Assembly: GCF_000524195.1 (NCBI RefSeq)
Contig: NW_020170550.1
Span: 119,782 to 148,401 of the forward strand
Direction: 5' to 3'
DNA length: 28,620 nt
Source of the DNA: Echinococcus granulosus
Lineage: Eukaryota; Platyhelminthes; Cestoda; Cyclophyllidea; Taeniidae
Part shown: piece by piece, positions 19,270 through 28,620 of the stretch
Numbering within the stretch: the stretch's first letter is position 1
Layout: the number at the start of each line of letters is the position of its first letter
The notes under the pieces: generated by a model
Database searches by the model: none
Told to the model about the DNA's origin: nothing
What the model saw: only the letters and a program-made list of their open reading frames with translations
Position numbers and translations under genes: made by a program

Positions 19270-20061
19270 AGAAACCACGTCACATGTGGAGAGCGTCAAG
19301 ACTGGGGCGGTGGGGACGGTTAAGGAAATGGGGGTGTTGGTAGCGGATGTGCCGAGAGAGAACGCAGGCGGATGCCTAAAAAGTTCCGCCTTAAAGCATA
19401 ATGGGTTAAAGTGCGTAATACGGCTGCGACACATGGAAATTCAGAAGTACACCACCAATTACGCAGGTGACAATCCTAATAGTGCCGCTTAATCCAAGTG
19501 GCCTGATTTGAATTGCAGAGGCTAACTTGTAGTTGTGATGCCTTTTTTGCTGGGTATTTCATTTGTGATTGCAGGAGAGGAGTGAAGGTAACTACAGAAA
19601 ACCTCGAAGCAGGAAGAACACATGCTGGGCATTTGTGTGCGTTCATTAATTGAAGCGCATTAAGGGGGACAATTTAAAGGGGATAATACCTGTCATATTG
19701 CTTGCTCAAATAGCTAGCGCATGCCATACCATCGCTTTTAGCCGAGATGCCAGACAGCAGTCGAGGTGGAGTGAATTAAACAGTGCGGGGTAATGAGGAA
19801 AGTACTTGGTTAACAAGATGGAACTATAAGATGCTCCGCCGAGTAATGAGGCACTTAGGGGTAGCAGCATGTCAAAAACGTCTATCGGTAATGATGCTAG
19901 AGGCGGAAGTTTGCTCCCAGCCCACAGACTCAGCAGTCACTTTGTGAATATTCAACCCAGCCAGCGCGTGGATCACCTACCCGCCATGAGGCGAAGTTGT
20001 ACAAGAGACGAATCTGTGTGTGACAACGATGAATAAAAAGCGATAAATCAAGAACAGTGAC

Positions 20062-20086
20062 ACTTAAAATTGTGACAATTTTAAGT
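20062..20086. repeat. Perfect 11-bp inverted repeat, copy 2
   Basis: Same arms and 3-nt TGA loop as at 5817-5841. The 10-bp palindrome ATGCGCGCAT follows at 20094-20103. Confidence 0.7.
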
Positions 20087-20439
20087 ACGCATGATGCGCG
20101 CATGCCCTAAAATAACTCAGCCGTACTGATGAATCTACTTTGCAGACATTAGTTAAAAGTTGGCCGATAGGCAAATGCATGTAGCGGTGGAAGGAACGAA
20201 TTCGGAAAGCAATTTGTAAAAACTCACTTGTTTCATGAAAAATACAAATTCAGAAGTCCTACTTTGACGCAAACGCCCAACTTGGTAACTCCCTATATTA
20301 TGGAATTCCAAAGATAGCCCAGTTGAATTGACAGGCAAATGACAAATGGAAGTGAACTTGCCATAAAAGGCAGTTGGATGGCCAAATTTTGGTTTTCGAG
20401 AGTCATTTTCAAGCCCAATCATAATAATCCATAGGGTAC

Positions 20440-20477
20440 TATATAAAAGGGCGCCAAGTCTTCATTCTTGAAGACTT
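20440..20477 (+). promoter_or_regulatory. TATA-box-like element plus hairpin, copy 2
   Basis: Same as 6195-6232: TATATAAAA, GGGCGCC, then the 9-bp stem AAGTCTTCA/TGAAGACTT. Confidence 0.3.
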
Positions 20478-21313
20478 GAAGAGTGACCAAAAATGAGGTA
20501 TCCATCATGATCGCACTCAGCCCAAAGTAACCAAAAAAATGGTAAGCTATCCTACATAGTTCCCTCCAAAAAGGACCACCGACACAGTGAAGTAGAATCA
20601 TTTTCACATCACTTATGAATAAGTTATGAGAAAAAGTTATTTGCAGAGGCAGCCTACGTGATATCGAGTTACGAAGTCAGTAACATCACTACCAAGGGAA
20701 GGTACTGCAATTACTGTAGAAGGAGGGAGCTTTTACTGAGATTACTTCTAATTTTCAGTATTATTGTAATTATTTGTCTGAGAACGCAATGGCTTTCCAC
20801 GTAGGGGCTGAAGTGGCCTCTCAACTCAAGGAAAATAATTCCAAACCAGACGAATACAATTCAACCAATCAGAAATGCATGTGGAGGTGACTTTCGCCCT
20901 AAAACGCAGTCCCTATTTTGACTGTTTGAAATAAAAATATTTGAATTAGAAATGTTTTCGTGACTGCAAATACACTTAATTAAGTGGCCTTTTCATAAAG
21001 ATTCTGCATTTTACCTAGTATGTAGGTCCTGACACTGGGCAAAAAGGTAAAAGGTCAGTTGCAGGTAACAAGTGGATCATTAGCGCGTATTTTACCTGAA
21101 ACCTAGAAACAATCATTATTCATTCTCTAAATTCCTTCTTTTTTATATGTAGGCTTTAAGGGTATTTGTTAAAATACTAACTTTCTCTTGTAAATATAGA
21201 AAAGAAGGTTTTAACTCATCAATACTGCAGATCAAAATGATAAATCGAGGATGGAAAAATTTTAATAACTAACTTGTACTTTGTATCCCCACGGCTCCCA
21301 ATGGTGTTTACAT

Positions 21314-21411
21314 TAGGCCGGTCCCACTATGCAAATTAGCTCCCGGGCGAAAAGCGCGCACGGCCTACATCGTCATGGCACCGAAATATGACTCATTTCG
21401 GCCTGATGTAG
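21314..21411. repeat. Nested inverted-repeat block, copy 2
   Basis: Same three 7-bp pairings as at 7069-7166, with the octamer ATGCAAAT at 21329-21336. Confidence 0.4.
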
Positions 21412-22873
21412 ATGTTGTGGCATGACTAAGCTGTCTTTCTGCCTAACAAAGCCTTTCACAAGATGGAGTGGACACATGGCACAGTATTACCGGTTGAAAA
21501 GGCGCCTTATCTATACTCTCGCTTACAGGCCTTTGACGCCCTCTACTGGCACTTCTCACAAAGGGAGAAAAAAAATCGACCCAACTCATCGACCTGCAAT
21601 AAAATCGATTATTGATTAGTTTACGGGAACAGACACCAGTCATTGACCTTGTGCCCCACATTTTGGACTGGCAATGCAGTAAATTCAAACTTTAGTGTGG
21701 CTATTTACGATTGCAATGAAACATTTGGAGGAAGGTTTAACCACAAACGCCAAGACAATAAACAGTAGGAGGGTGAGGGGAAAGGGGGGAGCGATTTATA
21801 AACTGAAGCCCTGGAGCAGCCACCCCAGACACGAATGCCGACTCTGATGCACAATGATGGAGTGGCTGGCTAATCTAACTTCAGGATCAGTCACAGTTAG
21901 CGGCACGCCTTTGATTAGAAAATGACATTAATTTTATGATAACTGTGATTGCCCACCGTCAGAAACATGATCAACCTACTGTGCCATGCCCACCCTCTGG
22001 TCGCCCCTACCACCCAGTCAGCCTACCTACCTAACCACCTGCCTGACTAGTTCGCTTTGAAGTCTATCTCCTGAAATTTCATACATGCTTGCCAAATGAA
22101 GGCTGTTTCCAGTAATCGGTGGAGAAAATACACTAATAGAAGGTTGTTTTGCAAGCGCCAAGAGTAATAAAACAGTGTTAAAGATTGAACACCCACACAC
22201 ATGACAATGACCCTGGAAAAGCAGTTTTGTTTGCGAGGTGAGGTTAGCAATACCGACCTTCATTAATTTTTCACAGACACTAGCTGCCACCTCCGAAACA
22301 AGCATCTCACGTTAGAAAAGTGTGTGGAAATTTGCACGACGAGAATACGGTTTTACCTCCCTGAAGTTGGATAATGGACAGAACCCTTGAAATAACCCCT
22401 AACAGTTGCGGCTGGAACCATGCGACCCGTTAATGGTGTAATAAGCGTGACGCTTTAAGGACACACTGGGGAGATCTCAGCTATCCTCATTTATGGGCAG
22501 CGGCGCCCTAAAACGATCATCTCCATACCTCTCCAACCTTGGCTTCACTTGTTATCTCATTTCGAGAAAACTGGGATGATGATCGCGAAAACCAGCCCTT
22601 CCAAGGCATGTTTGATTGCGCAGGGTTATAATTGCCAATACCGTGTTTTAGTGCACACAGAGTCAAGAAAAAACAAAAATTTGTAGGAGCAAAAATATCT
22701 GCCCAATTAAACACAATTTTGAACAAGCAGTTAGTAATCTGAGCTGAAGGAGATGAGTTTATTACTAAATTTCCCGTTTAGTGCTAGTTTGTGAGCAATG
22801 GGGGGGATAACGACAAGTGAACGCTCAACTCCCCACCTTCAAACGTGGCGCACATACGCACACACGCATGCAT

Positions 22874-22897
22874 GAACGAACGAATGAATGAATGAAC
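22874..22897. repeat. GAAY microsatellite, copy 2
   Basis: Six units in the same order as at 8629-8652. The lack of any length change argues against an old duplication. Confidence 0.85.
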
Positions 22898-22944
22898 ACG
22901 CGGACGTACCCACGCACTTCGGTATGCACTAACCACCAGTCTTA

Positions 22945-23181
22945 AAACCGGAACAGCTGTTTAGTCACTTGGCGCATTTTCATTGGCTGTAGACTGACCA
23001 ATAAATTGGGTGCGGCCGATCGTCATGACTGTTCAAGCTCTGCGCACATAATTGTAGCGATTAAGTGTTGCGCGGATCTCTTTATCTTTTTTTCCGTTCA
23101 AGTGGTCCTTTACCTGTTTGCTCTAATGCGTATTGGAAGTGGTTTATCTTAGTTTTCGGACTCGCATCTTTATAGTTATAA
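22945..23181 (+). promoter_or_regulatory. CCAAT-bearing upstream region, copy 2
   Basis: Same as 8700-8936: ATTGG at 22982-22986 and the CCAAT-AA-ATTGG pair at 22998-23009. If the duplication is real, the second gene copy carries its full upstream region as well, since more than 8 kb of upstream DNA is duplicated. Confidence 0.4.
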
Positions 23182-25629
23182 ATGGAAGCTAATCAACCCT
23201 CTGCTGGTACCGAGCAATCGTCCTACCGATTACATCTGAGGAACGAGAGTGTAGGGCAAATGATGCCTGCAGTGCCCACACTCGTGCTTGAAAACCTCTC
23301 CTCCTTCTTACAGAGCTGTTGTGAGAACACACAACCGGCTCACCAGCAGCCTCCGAGTCATTCCCATTACCATCACTCAATACCCTCAAAGCCACCAATT
23401 GAATGGGTCTATTCACAGCATAATTTCTCTTCTGGTCGGTCTCCTGAACTCCTACGAATGAAAGCGAAGGAGCTGATTCAGCAGGAGAAATGCGATGCGA
23501 ACTTCACCTATTGTGTTGACCAGCCGTCAAGATTAGTCCGCATCGAGTGTCTCAAAGCGGGATGCAAATGTGTTCTCAAGCAAGAGCCTGCTTTGGCGTT
23601 GAAAATCGTCTGCGGAGTGAGTCTGGTGCGGGGCAGCTGGTCAAGTCTTCAACAGCAAAATTCGCACGGTTCTCATCACCCTCCAAAATGGGGATCGATC
23701 TCGTCCGCGTTCGAGCGTCTCCAGTCAAACCGTTTTTCCAATTCATGCCAGTCCCCGCAGTGTCAAACGCCCCTAGACCAGCCTCTTGTTCCCAGCAGCA
23801 ACAATAACAGTTTCAACGACCAAATTCCTCTTATCTTTACCTCTTGTTCGCCTTTCTGGTTCGAAATTTTGAAGCAGTGTGACGATGCCTTCCAGGGACC
23901 AGATGTACCCTGCTGGAATTCTGGGAAGGCAGTGTGGAAGTCTCGGCCGTCGATGTTTCTCCTCCGGAAGCAGACTAAGTGCATCCTCTCTGTGTCTTCG
24001 AATGGTTCTCGGGGTCCTGTGACTTTGGATTTAGACAATGTGGTCCATCTCCATCCGGGCACTGTCCTACGACTAATTGACTGCAAGAGCTGTCGACTAG
24101 TATCGAAAAATAATCCCCAGTGTCCGCCCATGTCCTCTCTCCTTCAATGCGAGGTTGTTGGGAGCAAGTCTTTGGCGAAGTACGCCTCTTTGGCCAACAA
24201 TCTTCCTCCGGATGATGCGCTTTACTGGTTTGCCAGTGGGCCTCGTCTTGTTTACCTCCCCTTGGATGATAAAACGGTGTCTTTTTATCCCATCGCAACA
24301 GCTCCGCCTAACTCGCGTGAGAATAAGAACGCTGGGTGGGCCTACTCCGGCGCCCATTCAGTTCTCGACCTCCTCTCCCACTTTCCTCTCCCTCTCACCG
24401 TTCGTCCCGTTATGGAACACAGTCTAGCCAACTGGCTAACCTCCTCCTCCCCTTGCATCAGGGATGGTAATGCTGGCCTCCATCTGACCTCCTGTTATCA
24501 TGGTGATCTTGTCTTTCTTGAACCAATCGCTGATTGCGGCCCCGCAGCCGTAGCTAACAACAACAGTGTAGGTACAGCTGGTGGGAGTTCGCGTTTTTTC
24601 GTAGTTACTGCGGAGATGCTTTCACAGCACCGTTTTATCCTCGCGACGCCGCAGTCCTCCCAGTTCCACGCTAGAGAACTGAAAACCCATGCTTCGAGAG
24701 TGGCGCACTTTCTGGCAGCTTTTCATCCGGCCTGTGGACTGAACTATCTCCTCAAGTACCTGGAGGATGTAACTCATTGCTCCTCGGTTGGGCCTCCTCA
24801 TCGCCCGCTGACAGAGACTCTTGGGCCCTTGGGTGGTGAAGGTACGGTGGCTTCGCATACCGCGGTGGCCAGCATTGCTGCTTCGATGCTGCTTTACCTT
24901 GACACCGATGATAGAGAAAAGTTTCCTGATCTGCACGCTCTTTACGACGACCTTGATGATATCTACCAGTACGTCCGAACAGGTCGTCTGCCCTTGAAGC
25001 AAAGGGGAGTAAATCCATCGTCAGGAGTACTTCGAAGCTGCTCCGCTACTCCAGGACCGGGTCCACGGACGAGAGCTCGTCAGGACTACACCATTCCCTA
25101 CGTTTTTTTCCCTGAATCCAGTTTTCACTCCAACAACACTCCCTCTCTGCAGCAGCAACAGCAGCCCCCTCCACCACCTAGGCGGAACATGGTTACCCCT
25201 ACACATGCCTACGCGTACCCCAATGCCGGGAAATACGTACTGAAGTCAGACATCCCATCACCACTACCGTTTGCATCCCCTAGTAGACGACAGGCCTATG
25301 TTGACTGCGCACGACTCCGGTCAATGGAGCAACCCTTTTGTGGTCAACCGCCTCCTTCCTATTCCATTCTTAATTTTGCGGCGGTGAATGAGCGAACAAA
25401 CAGCTCGCCTGATACAGGTTTGGGCGGAGATAGTGGTCAGAGTGGACAGAGTTTAGTTGTTCCCACAGCGTCCACATCCATAGTGCGGTCCTCGTGTCAC
25501 CAACTCATTAATTTTTGCGAAAGCGGAGTGAGCAATGAGGGCGAGGTTGCTATGTCAATGAAATCTCCCCAGCTTATTTACCCTAACCTGCGTCGATTGA
25601 CGGTGAATCTGAACAAGCGCATCCTCTAA
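23182..25629 (+). CDS. 815-aa protein, candidate CABIT-domain adaptor, copy 2
   Basis: This is an intact second copy with the same 815 residues as 8937-11384: the same in-frame TAA just before the ATG, candidate CABIT-like core at about 255-490, five Q and five P with RR at 657-668, and YPN at 679-681 and 800-802. There is no frameshift or stop, so if both copies exist in the genome both could be expressed and dosage would double. If the window is an assembly duplicate there is one gene. Confidence refers to the reading frame being coding; the family assignment is much less sure. Confidence 0.88.
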   Translation: MEANQPSAGTEQSSYRLHLRNESVGQMMPAVPTLVLENLSSFLQSCCENTQPAHQQPPSHSHYHHSIPSKPPIEWVYSQHNFSSGRSPELLRMKAKELIQQEKCDANFTYCVDQPSRLVRIECLKAGCKCVLKQEPALALKIVCGVSLVRGSWSSLQQQNSHGSHHPPKWGSISSAFERLQSNRFSNSCQSPQCQTPLDQPLVPSSNNNSFNDQIPLIFTSCSPFWFEILKQCDDAFQGPDVPCWNSGKAVWKSRPSMFLLRKQTKCILSVSSNGSRGPVTLDLDNVVHLHPGTVLRLIDCKSCRLVSKNNPQCPPMSSLLQCEVVGSKSLAKYASLANNLPPDDALYWFASGPRLVYLPLDDKTVSFYPIATAPPNSRENKNAGWAYSGAHSVLDLLSHFPLPLTVRPVMEHSLANWLTSSSPCIRDGNAGLHLTSCYHGDLVFLEPIADCGPAAVANNNSVGTAGGSSRFFVVTAEMLSQHRFILATPQSSQFHARELKTHASRVAHFLAAFHPACGLNYLLKYLEDVTHCSSVGPPHRPLTETLGPLGGEGTVASHTAVASIAASMLLYLDTDDREKFPDLHALYDDLDDIYQYVRTGRLPLKQRGVNPSSGVLRSCSATPGPGPRTRARQDYTIPYVFFPESSFHSNNTPSLQQQQQPPPPPRRNMVTPTHAYAYPNAGKYVLKSDIPSPLPFASPSRRQAYVDCARLRSMEQPFCGQPPPSYSILNFAAVNERTNSSPDTGLGGDSGQSGQSLVVPTASTSIVRSSCHQLINFCESGVSNEGEVAMSMKSPQLIYPNLRRLTVNLNKRIL

Positions 25630-26284
25630 CGGTATGGATGTTGACGGTTGGTTGGACTAGCATGCTTACGTGCAAGCACTCCATGTATATTTTGACACTT
25701 GTATGTATTTTCCCCTCCCCCTTCACCTTCCAATTCCTATTATGACTCCATGCCACTCTTTTTTAATGTTTTTTTTGTCATATTGGTGATTTGCTGGAGC
25801 GTTGTGAAATTATCGAATAGCTCCGCTCTCACTGTCGCTGGTGTCCGAGCGTGAATTTAGGTTTTGTGGGGTCGGAAATTCTGGGCGTTAGGAAGAATGC
25901 GATTGGTACTTTGTTGCTCGTTTTATCGTGTTAATGTAAAGCCAATGGGGGACGGATTTGCAGAGATTTGAGTTGGGCGCAGAAAGCTCGTTGATCCGTG
26001 CTTGTCGGGTCGCGAACAGGATTTGCCAGATTAAGCGCTCCATGACTTGGAGTGGCTTTGGTGAGGCTTGATTGTACTCAAGCCCCGAGGTGGGGTCTCG
26101 AGTGCGGTTGGTGCATGTGCTCGTCCTGGTGTCGGGACGGTAACTGCCTTCGGGATCGGTCACGATGTAGCGAAAATTGTTGCGCGGTCGCGTGATACGC
26201 GTGATAGACGGCTCGGTAGGTGTGCAAGAAATGGCAGTGAGGGCGGAGGTAGTTTACATACCTAAGTTGGCGCGCGATGGATTT
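25630..26284. other. Intergenic region between convergent genes, copy 2
   Basis: Counterpart of 11385-12039: 3'-UTR-like T/C-rich DNA followed by GC-richer sequence, with no canonical AATAAA seen. Confidence 0.5.
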
Positions 26285-27438
26285 CTACCGTTGGGCCAGT
26301 GGGTGTGCAAAACGAGCTCTTTGCTTCGGGTTGAGATTTTCACAGTTGGGTGATGCATCGAGCGTGACGACTGCAGGGTTATTCGAGCCAAAGGTGGGAC
26401 TGCAAACTGCGACTGAACAAGTGCGGGTCCGGGGCTGCGTCGATCACATAAGGCGGATGTTCCCGACTTTATTCGATGTGGATGTTCCAGGTTCGGGCTG
26501 TGTAGTAAGCGGCAGGCGTTGCCTGTTACTCCCTATCTAGAAGTTTTGTAATCACACTGCAGCTAAAAAATGAGGTCATTAACAAAATGCTAGCTCTGCA
26601 TGGTCAAGTGATTCTGCATTTAAAATTTGCAAAAATATCATCCAATGGTCGGAGACCGAGCAGGCCTTGTATAGAGCCTGAAAGTAAACCAAAACCCGCT
26701 AGATGAATTCCGACAGAGACATGATTCAAAACATTTGTCTAGTCAGACATGTCCAGGGTATGAGGTCACTCTGCGTCTCGCCCCTCGGGTCATGAATAAA
26801 CAAAATGCTGCACTGGCGGTCAGTTTGGTTAATCCAGCACCGGGCAACCTCGTAAGGGGACAGAGGGGAGCTAAGAGACCACAGGAGTGGATATTAGGCC
26901 ATGGCTTGGAGATGTTGGTAGAACCCATGTTAACTGAGGGGTCCGCGTGAACGAACTTACAAGTTAAACAGCCATCGTCGGCTGTGCGACGAAGTTGAGT
27001 CATGGAGCGGTTGTTGATACTTCTATAGAACACCGCTTTCTCTACGATACAAGGTTGCGTCGAAGAAGGATCTACGTTGGAGTCTCCCTTCTTCTTCAAC
27101 GGTAATAAACAAACTAGATAAGGTTGGAGTTCGCTAGTCACAGCCGCCAATGCGGTAACGCGCACACCCTTGGAAGACATTTCAAGTCCTACCAATACGG
27201 GGGACCGATATGCCAAATTACAGACAACCATAATCACGTTGGCAGCACTGCGAGATCTTGCTTCTTTTTCCTGCCTCAAACCACAAGCTGGGGTTACAAA
27301 GTCTGACTCCAGAAGGGCAAAGTCGTAAACAGTTGGCTGGGTCAGTGGCAAGGCTTTCGAGTTCAGCGCCGCTCTTCGTTCCAGTGGCATATGGTTGCTG
27401 TCGTGCCAAAGCATCCATACATCCATCTGCTCTATCAT
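26285..27438 (-). CDS. Inferred two-exon minus-strand gene, 201 aa, copy 2
   Basis: Exon 1 is 27438-26961 and exon 2 is 26412-26285, separated by a 548-bp GT...AG intron (26960-26413) with donor GTAAGT and a pyrimidine-rich acceptor. Start, splice signals, phase and stop are as in 12040-13193. The family is not recognised. The gene is intact in this copy too. Confidence 0.5.
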
Positions 27439-27450
27439 TTCGTTCCATTA

Positions 27451-28161
27451 CGTGCTCCAATATCAAGTTTTCCCGTAGTTTCAGACACATTCGCCTGTTG
27501 CTTTTTTCCACTATAATTCATCATCACCATCTTTCATGGTTACACCTGAAATCCCTCATTAAGTGTTACCCATTGTGTTGATTTCATGCAAACGCATTCG
27601 ACTTACTTACGCATAAATTCTCCACCGAATTGAGAAATGGTACCCGCAAATCAAGAAAACCGCCTCCAGGGTGTGATTATTTGCATTAAGCAGTCAGCCA
27701 TCACACAGTTAGTGGACTGCGCACCCGGTTCACCTGACAAGGTACGTAGGAGGAGTTACGACCGGTGCTATTGAAGCTACCGCAAATCAGCGGTCCCAGA
27801 ACGGGTGTGTCCGAAGGGTGCACATTCTTTACGGTTAAGGTGTCGCCAAGGTGCTCCACTTTTAAGACGGTGTTGACACCAGCCTTTGAATGGTGTTGGA
27901 AGTACGGATCAAAGTGATTTCGGGCATAGATGCGGTGTTAAAGACCTTTCTCCCTCTTCACCCCTCCCTTCCCCCTTCGGTCTTTTTTCTTTCCACACTC
28001 CTGTGCCAAAAACTCGTTCAAACTTTAACACATAAGGTCTGGGATTAAAGACAGCCTCCCACTAGTTTACGCCAGAATTGCTAAAACAGCAACGAAAATA
28101 GGCTGTTAGTTGAAGGAGTAATTTTTGTCGCTTGGCTTAGTCAGCCCAATGTTGTCATGCT
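27451..28161. other. Region upstream of the minus-strand gene, copy 2
   Basis: Counterpart of 13206-13916. I see no gene that can be supported. Confidence 0.4.
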
Positions 28162-28338
28162 ATGGCTGACATAAATTTTGGAAATAAAACTGCCCTTACG
28201 GTTCCGGATGAACAGAAGTGGCCGTTAGGCGGTAGTAAACTTATTCTAGCACGGTGTCATCTATCAGCATCACTGTATCGTCATGAAACAGCGAGACATG
28301 TCATGCGTATATTTCGCAAAAAAGCCGAAGTAGGAGTG
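28162..28338 (+). CDS. Candidate first coding exon (weak), copy 2
   Basis: Counterpart of 13917-14093: ATG in good context, 59 codons, then a GTGAGT donor at 28339-28344. The window ends 276 bp after the donor, so any downstream exon would be outside. In the true genome this is where sequence beyond the array could reveal whether the exon is used. Confidence 0.22.
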
Positions 28339-28620
28339 GTGAGTGAAAGCAGGTCCCAATTGTTTTTCTACCAAATGCTTCTAAGTGTTGTCTCACACGT
28401 CCATGCAACCACCATCTTTCCATTCACCTCTTCCATCCTCTCGCCCAATTGACTGTGCCTACTATGGTGGCTGTAGCTGGCATTGCACGTTGTAGTGGGT
28501 GCATCGTTGGACAAGACACCAACCAATCAGGTGCCACACAAATCAAATTCTTGCAAAGTAATTTCCACCTCGAAGCACCTTGCAACATCATGCATTGTGT
28601 GTCACTGTCTCACTCAACCG

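Larger units (their letters stand above)
19270..22944. other. Gene-poor tract, copy 2, right part
   Basis: Counterpart of 5025-8699, with the same palindromes, TATA/hairpin pair, nested inverted repeats and microsatellite. I saw no gene in it. Confidence 0.6.
14375..28619 (+). repeat. 14,245-bp tandem unit, copy 2
   Basis: This is the second head-to-tail copy, directly abutting copy 1 with no spacer. It runs to the end of the window, and the final base (28620, G) equals the first base of the unit, so the window holds two complete units plus one base. I found no mismatch to copy 1 in the stretches compared. Old duplications normally diverge first in non-coding DNA and microsatellites; here even the GAAY microsatellite is unchanged. 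The copy may be a very recent duplication, part of a circle or array, or an assembly duplicate. Confidence 0.97.

Noticed and set aside
1..28620. CRISPR array or bacterial operon
   Set aside because: The only long repeat is the 14-kb unit. There are no short regularly spaced repeats and no densely packed genes with ribosome binding sites.

Overview
This window is eukaryotic nuclear DNA from an animal, probably an invertebrate. There is no bacterial gene packing. A single 815-codon open reading frame in the standard code sits in long gene-poor DNA, and a second gene needs a GT...AG intron to make sense. CpG does not look depleted, which fits an invertebrate with little DNA methylation. A flatworm-like helminth is my best guess, but it rests on general texture and is low confidence.

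The dominating feature is a head-to-tail duplication with a period of 14,245 bp. Bases 1-129 are single-copy within the window. Copy 1 is 130-14374 and copy 2 is 14375-28619. The last base (28620) equals the first base of the unit. The predicted peptides compared across the unit recur with the same residues and exactly the same offset, and every non-coding stretch I compared matched base for base. Each feature in copy 1 therefore has a twin at +14245. The perfect identity, including a microsatellite and non-coding DNA, together with a window that ends on the unit boundary, suggests either an assembly or circle-derived duplication or a very recent event. The sequence alone cannot separate these.

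Layout of one unit (copy 1 coordinates): 130 to about 8700 is gene-poor, moderately AT-rich DNA with several palindromes, a TATA-box/hairpin pair, a nested inverted-repeat block and one weak candidate exon (4846-5024). 8700-8936 is a CCAAT-bearing upstream region. 8937-11384 encodes an 815-residue protein, tentatively a divergent CABIT-domain adaptor of the GAREM/Themis type, with a C-terminal tail carrying a polyQ-polyP-RR tract and two YPN motifs. 12040-13193 on the minus strand is a convergent gene, inferred to have two exons and 201 residues, family not recognised. 13917-14093 is a possible first coding exon, followed by a good splice donor just before the unit boundary.

On how the genes work together: the 815-aa gene and the minus-strand gene point at each other with about 655 bp between their stop codons, so their 3' ends could overlap. 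There is no sequence evidence that they act in one pathway. I found no transposase, reverse transcriptase, CRISPR array, rRNA, tRNA or mitochondrial gene.
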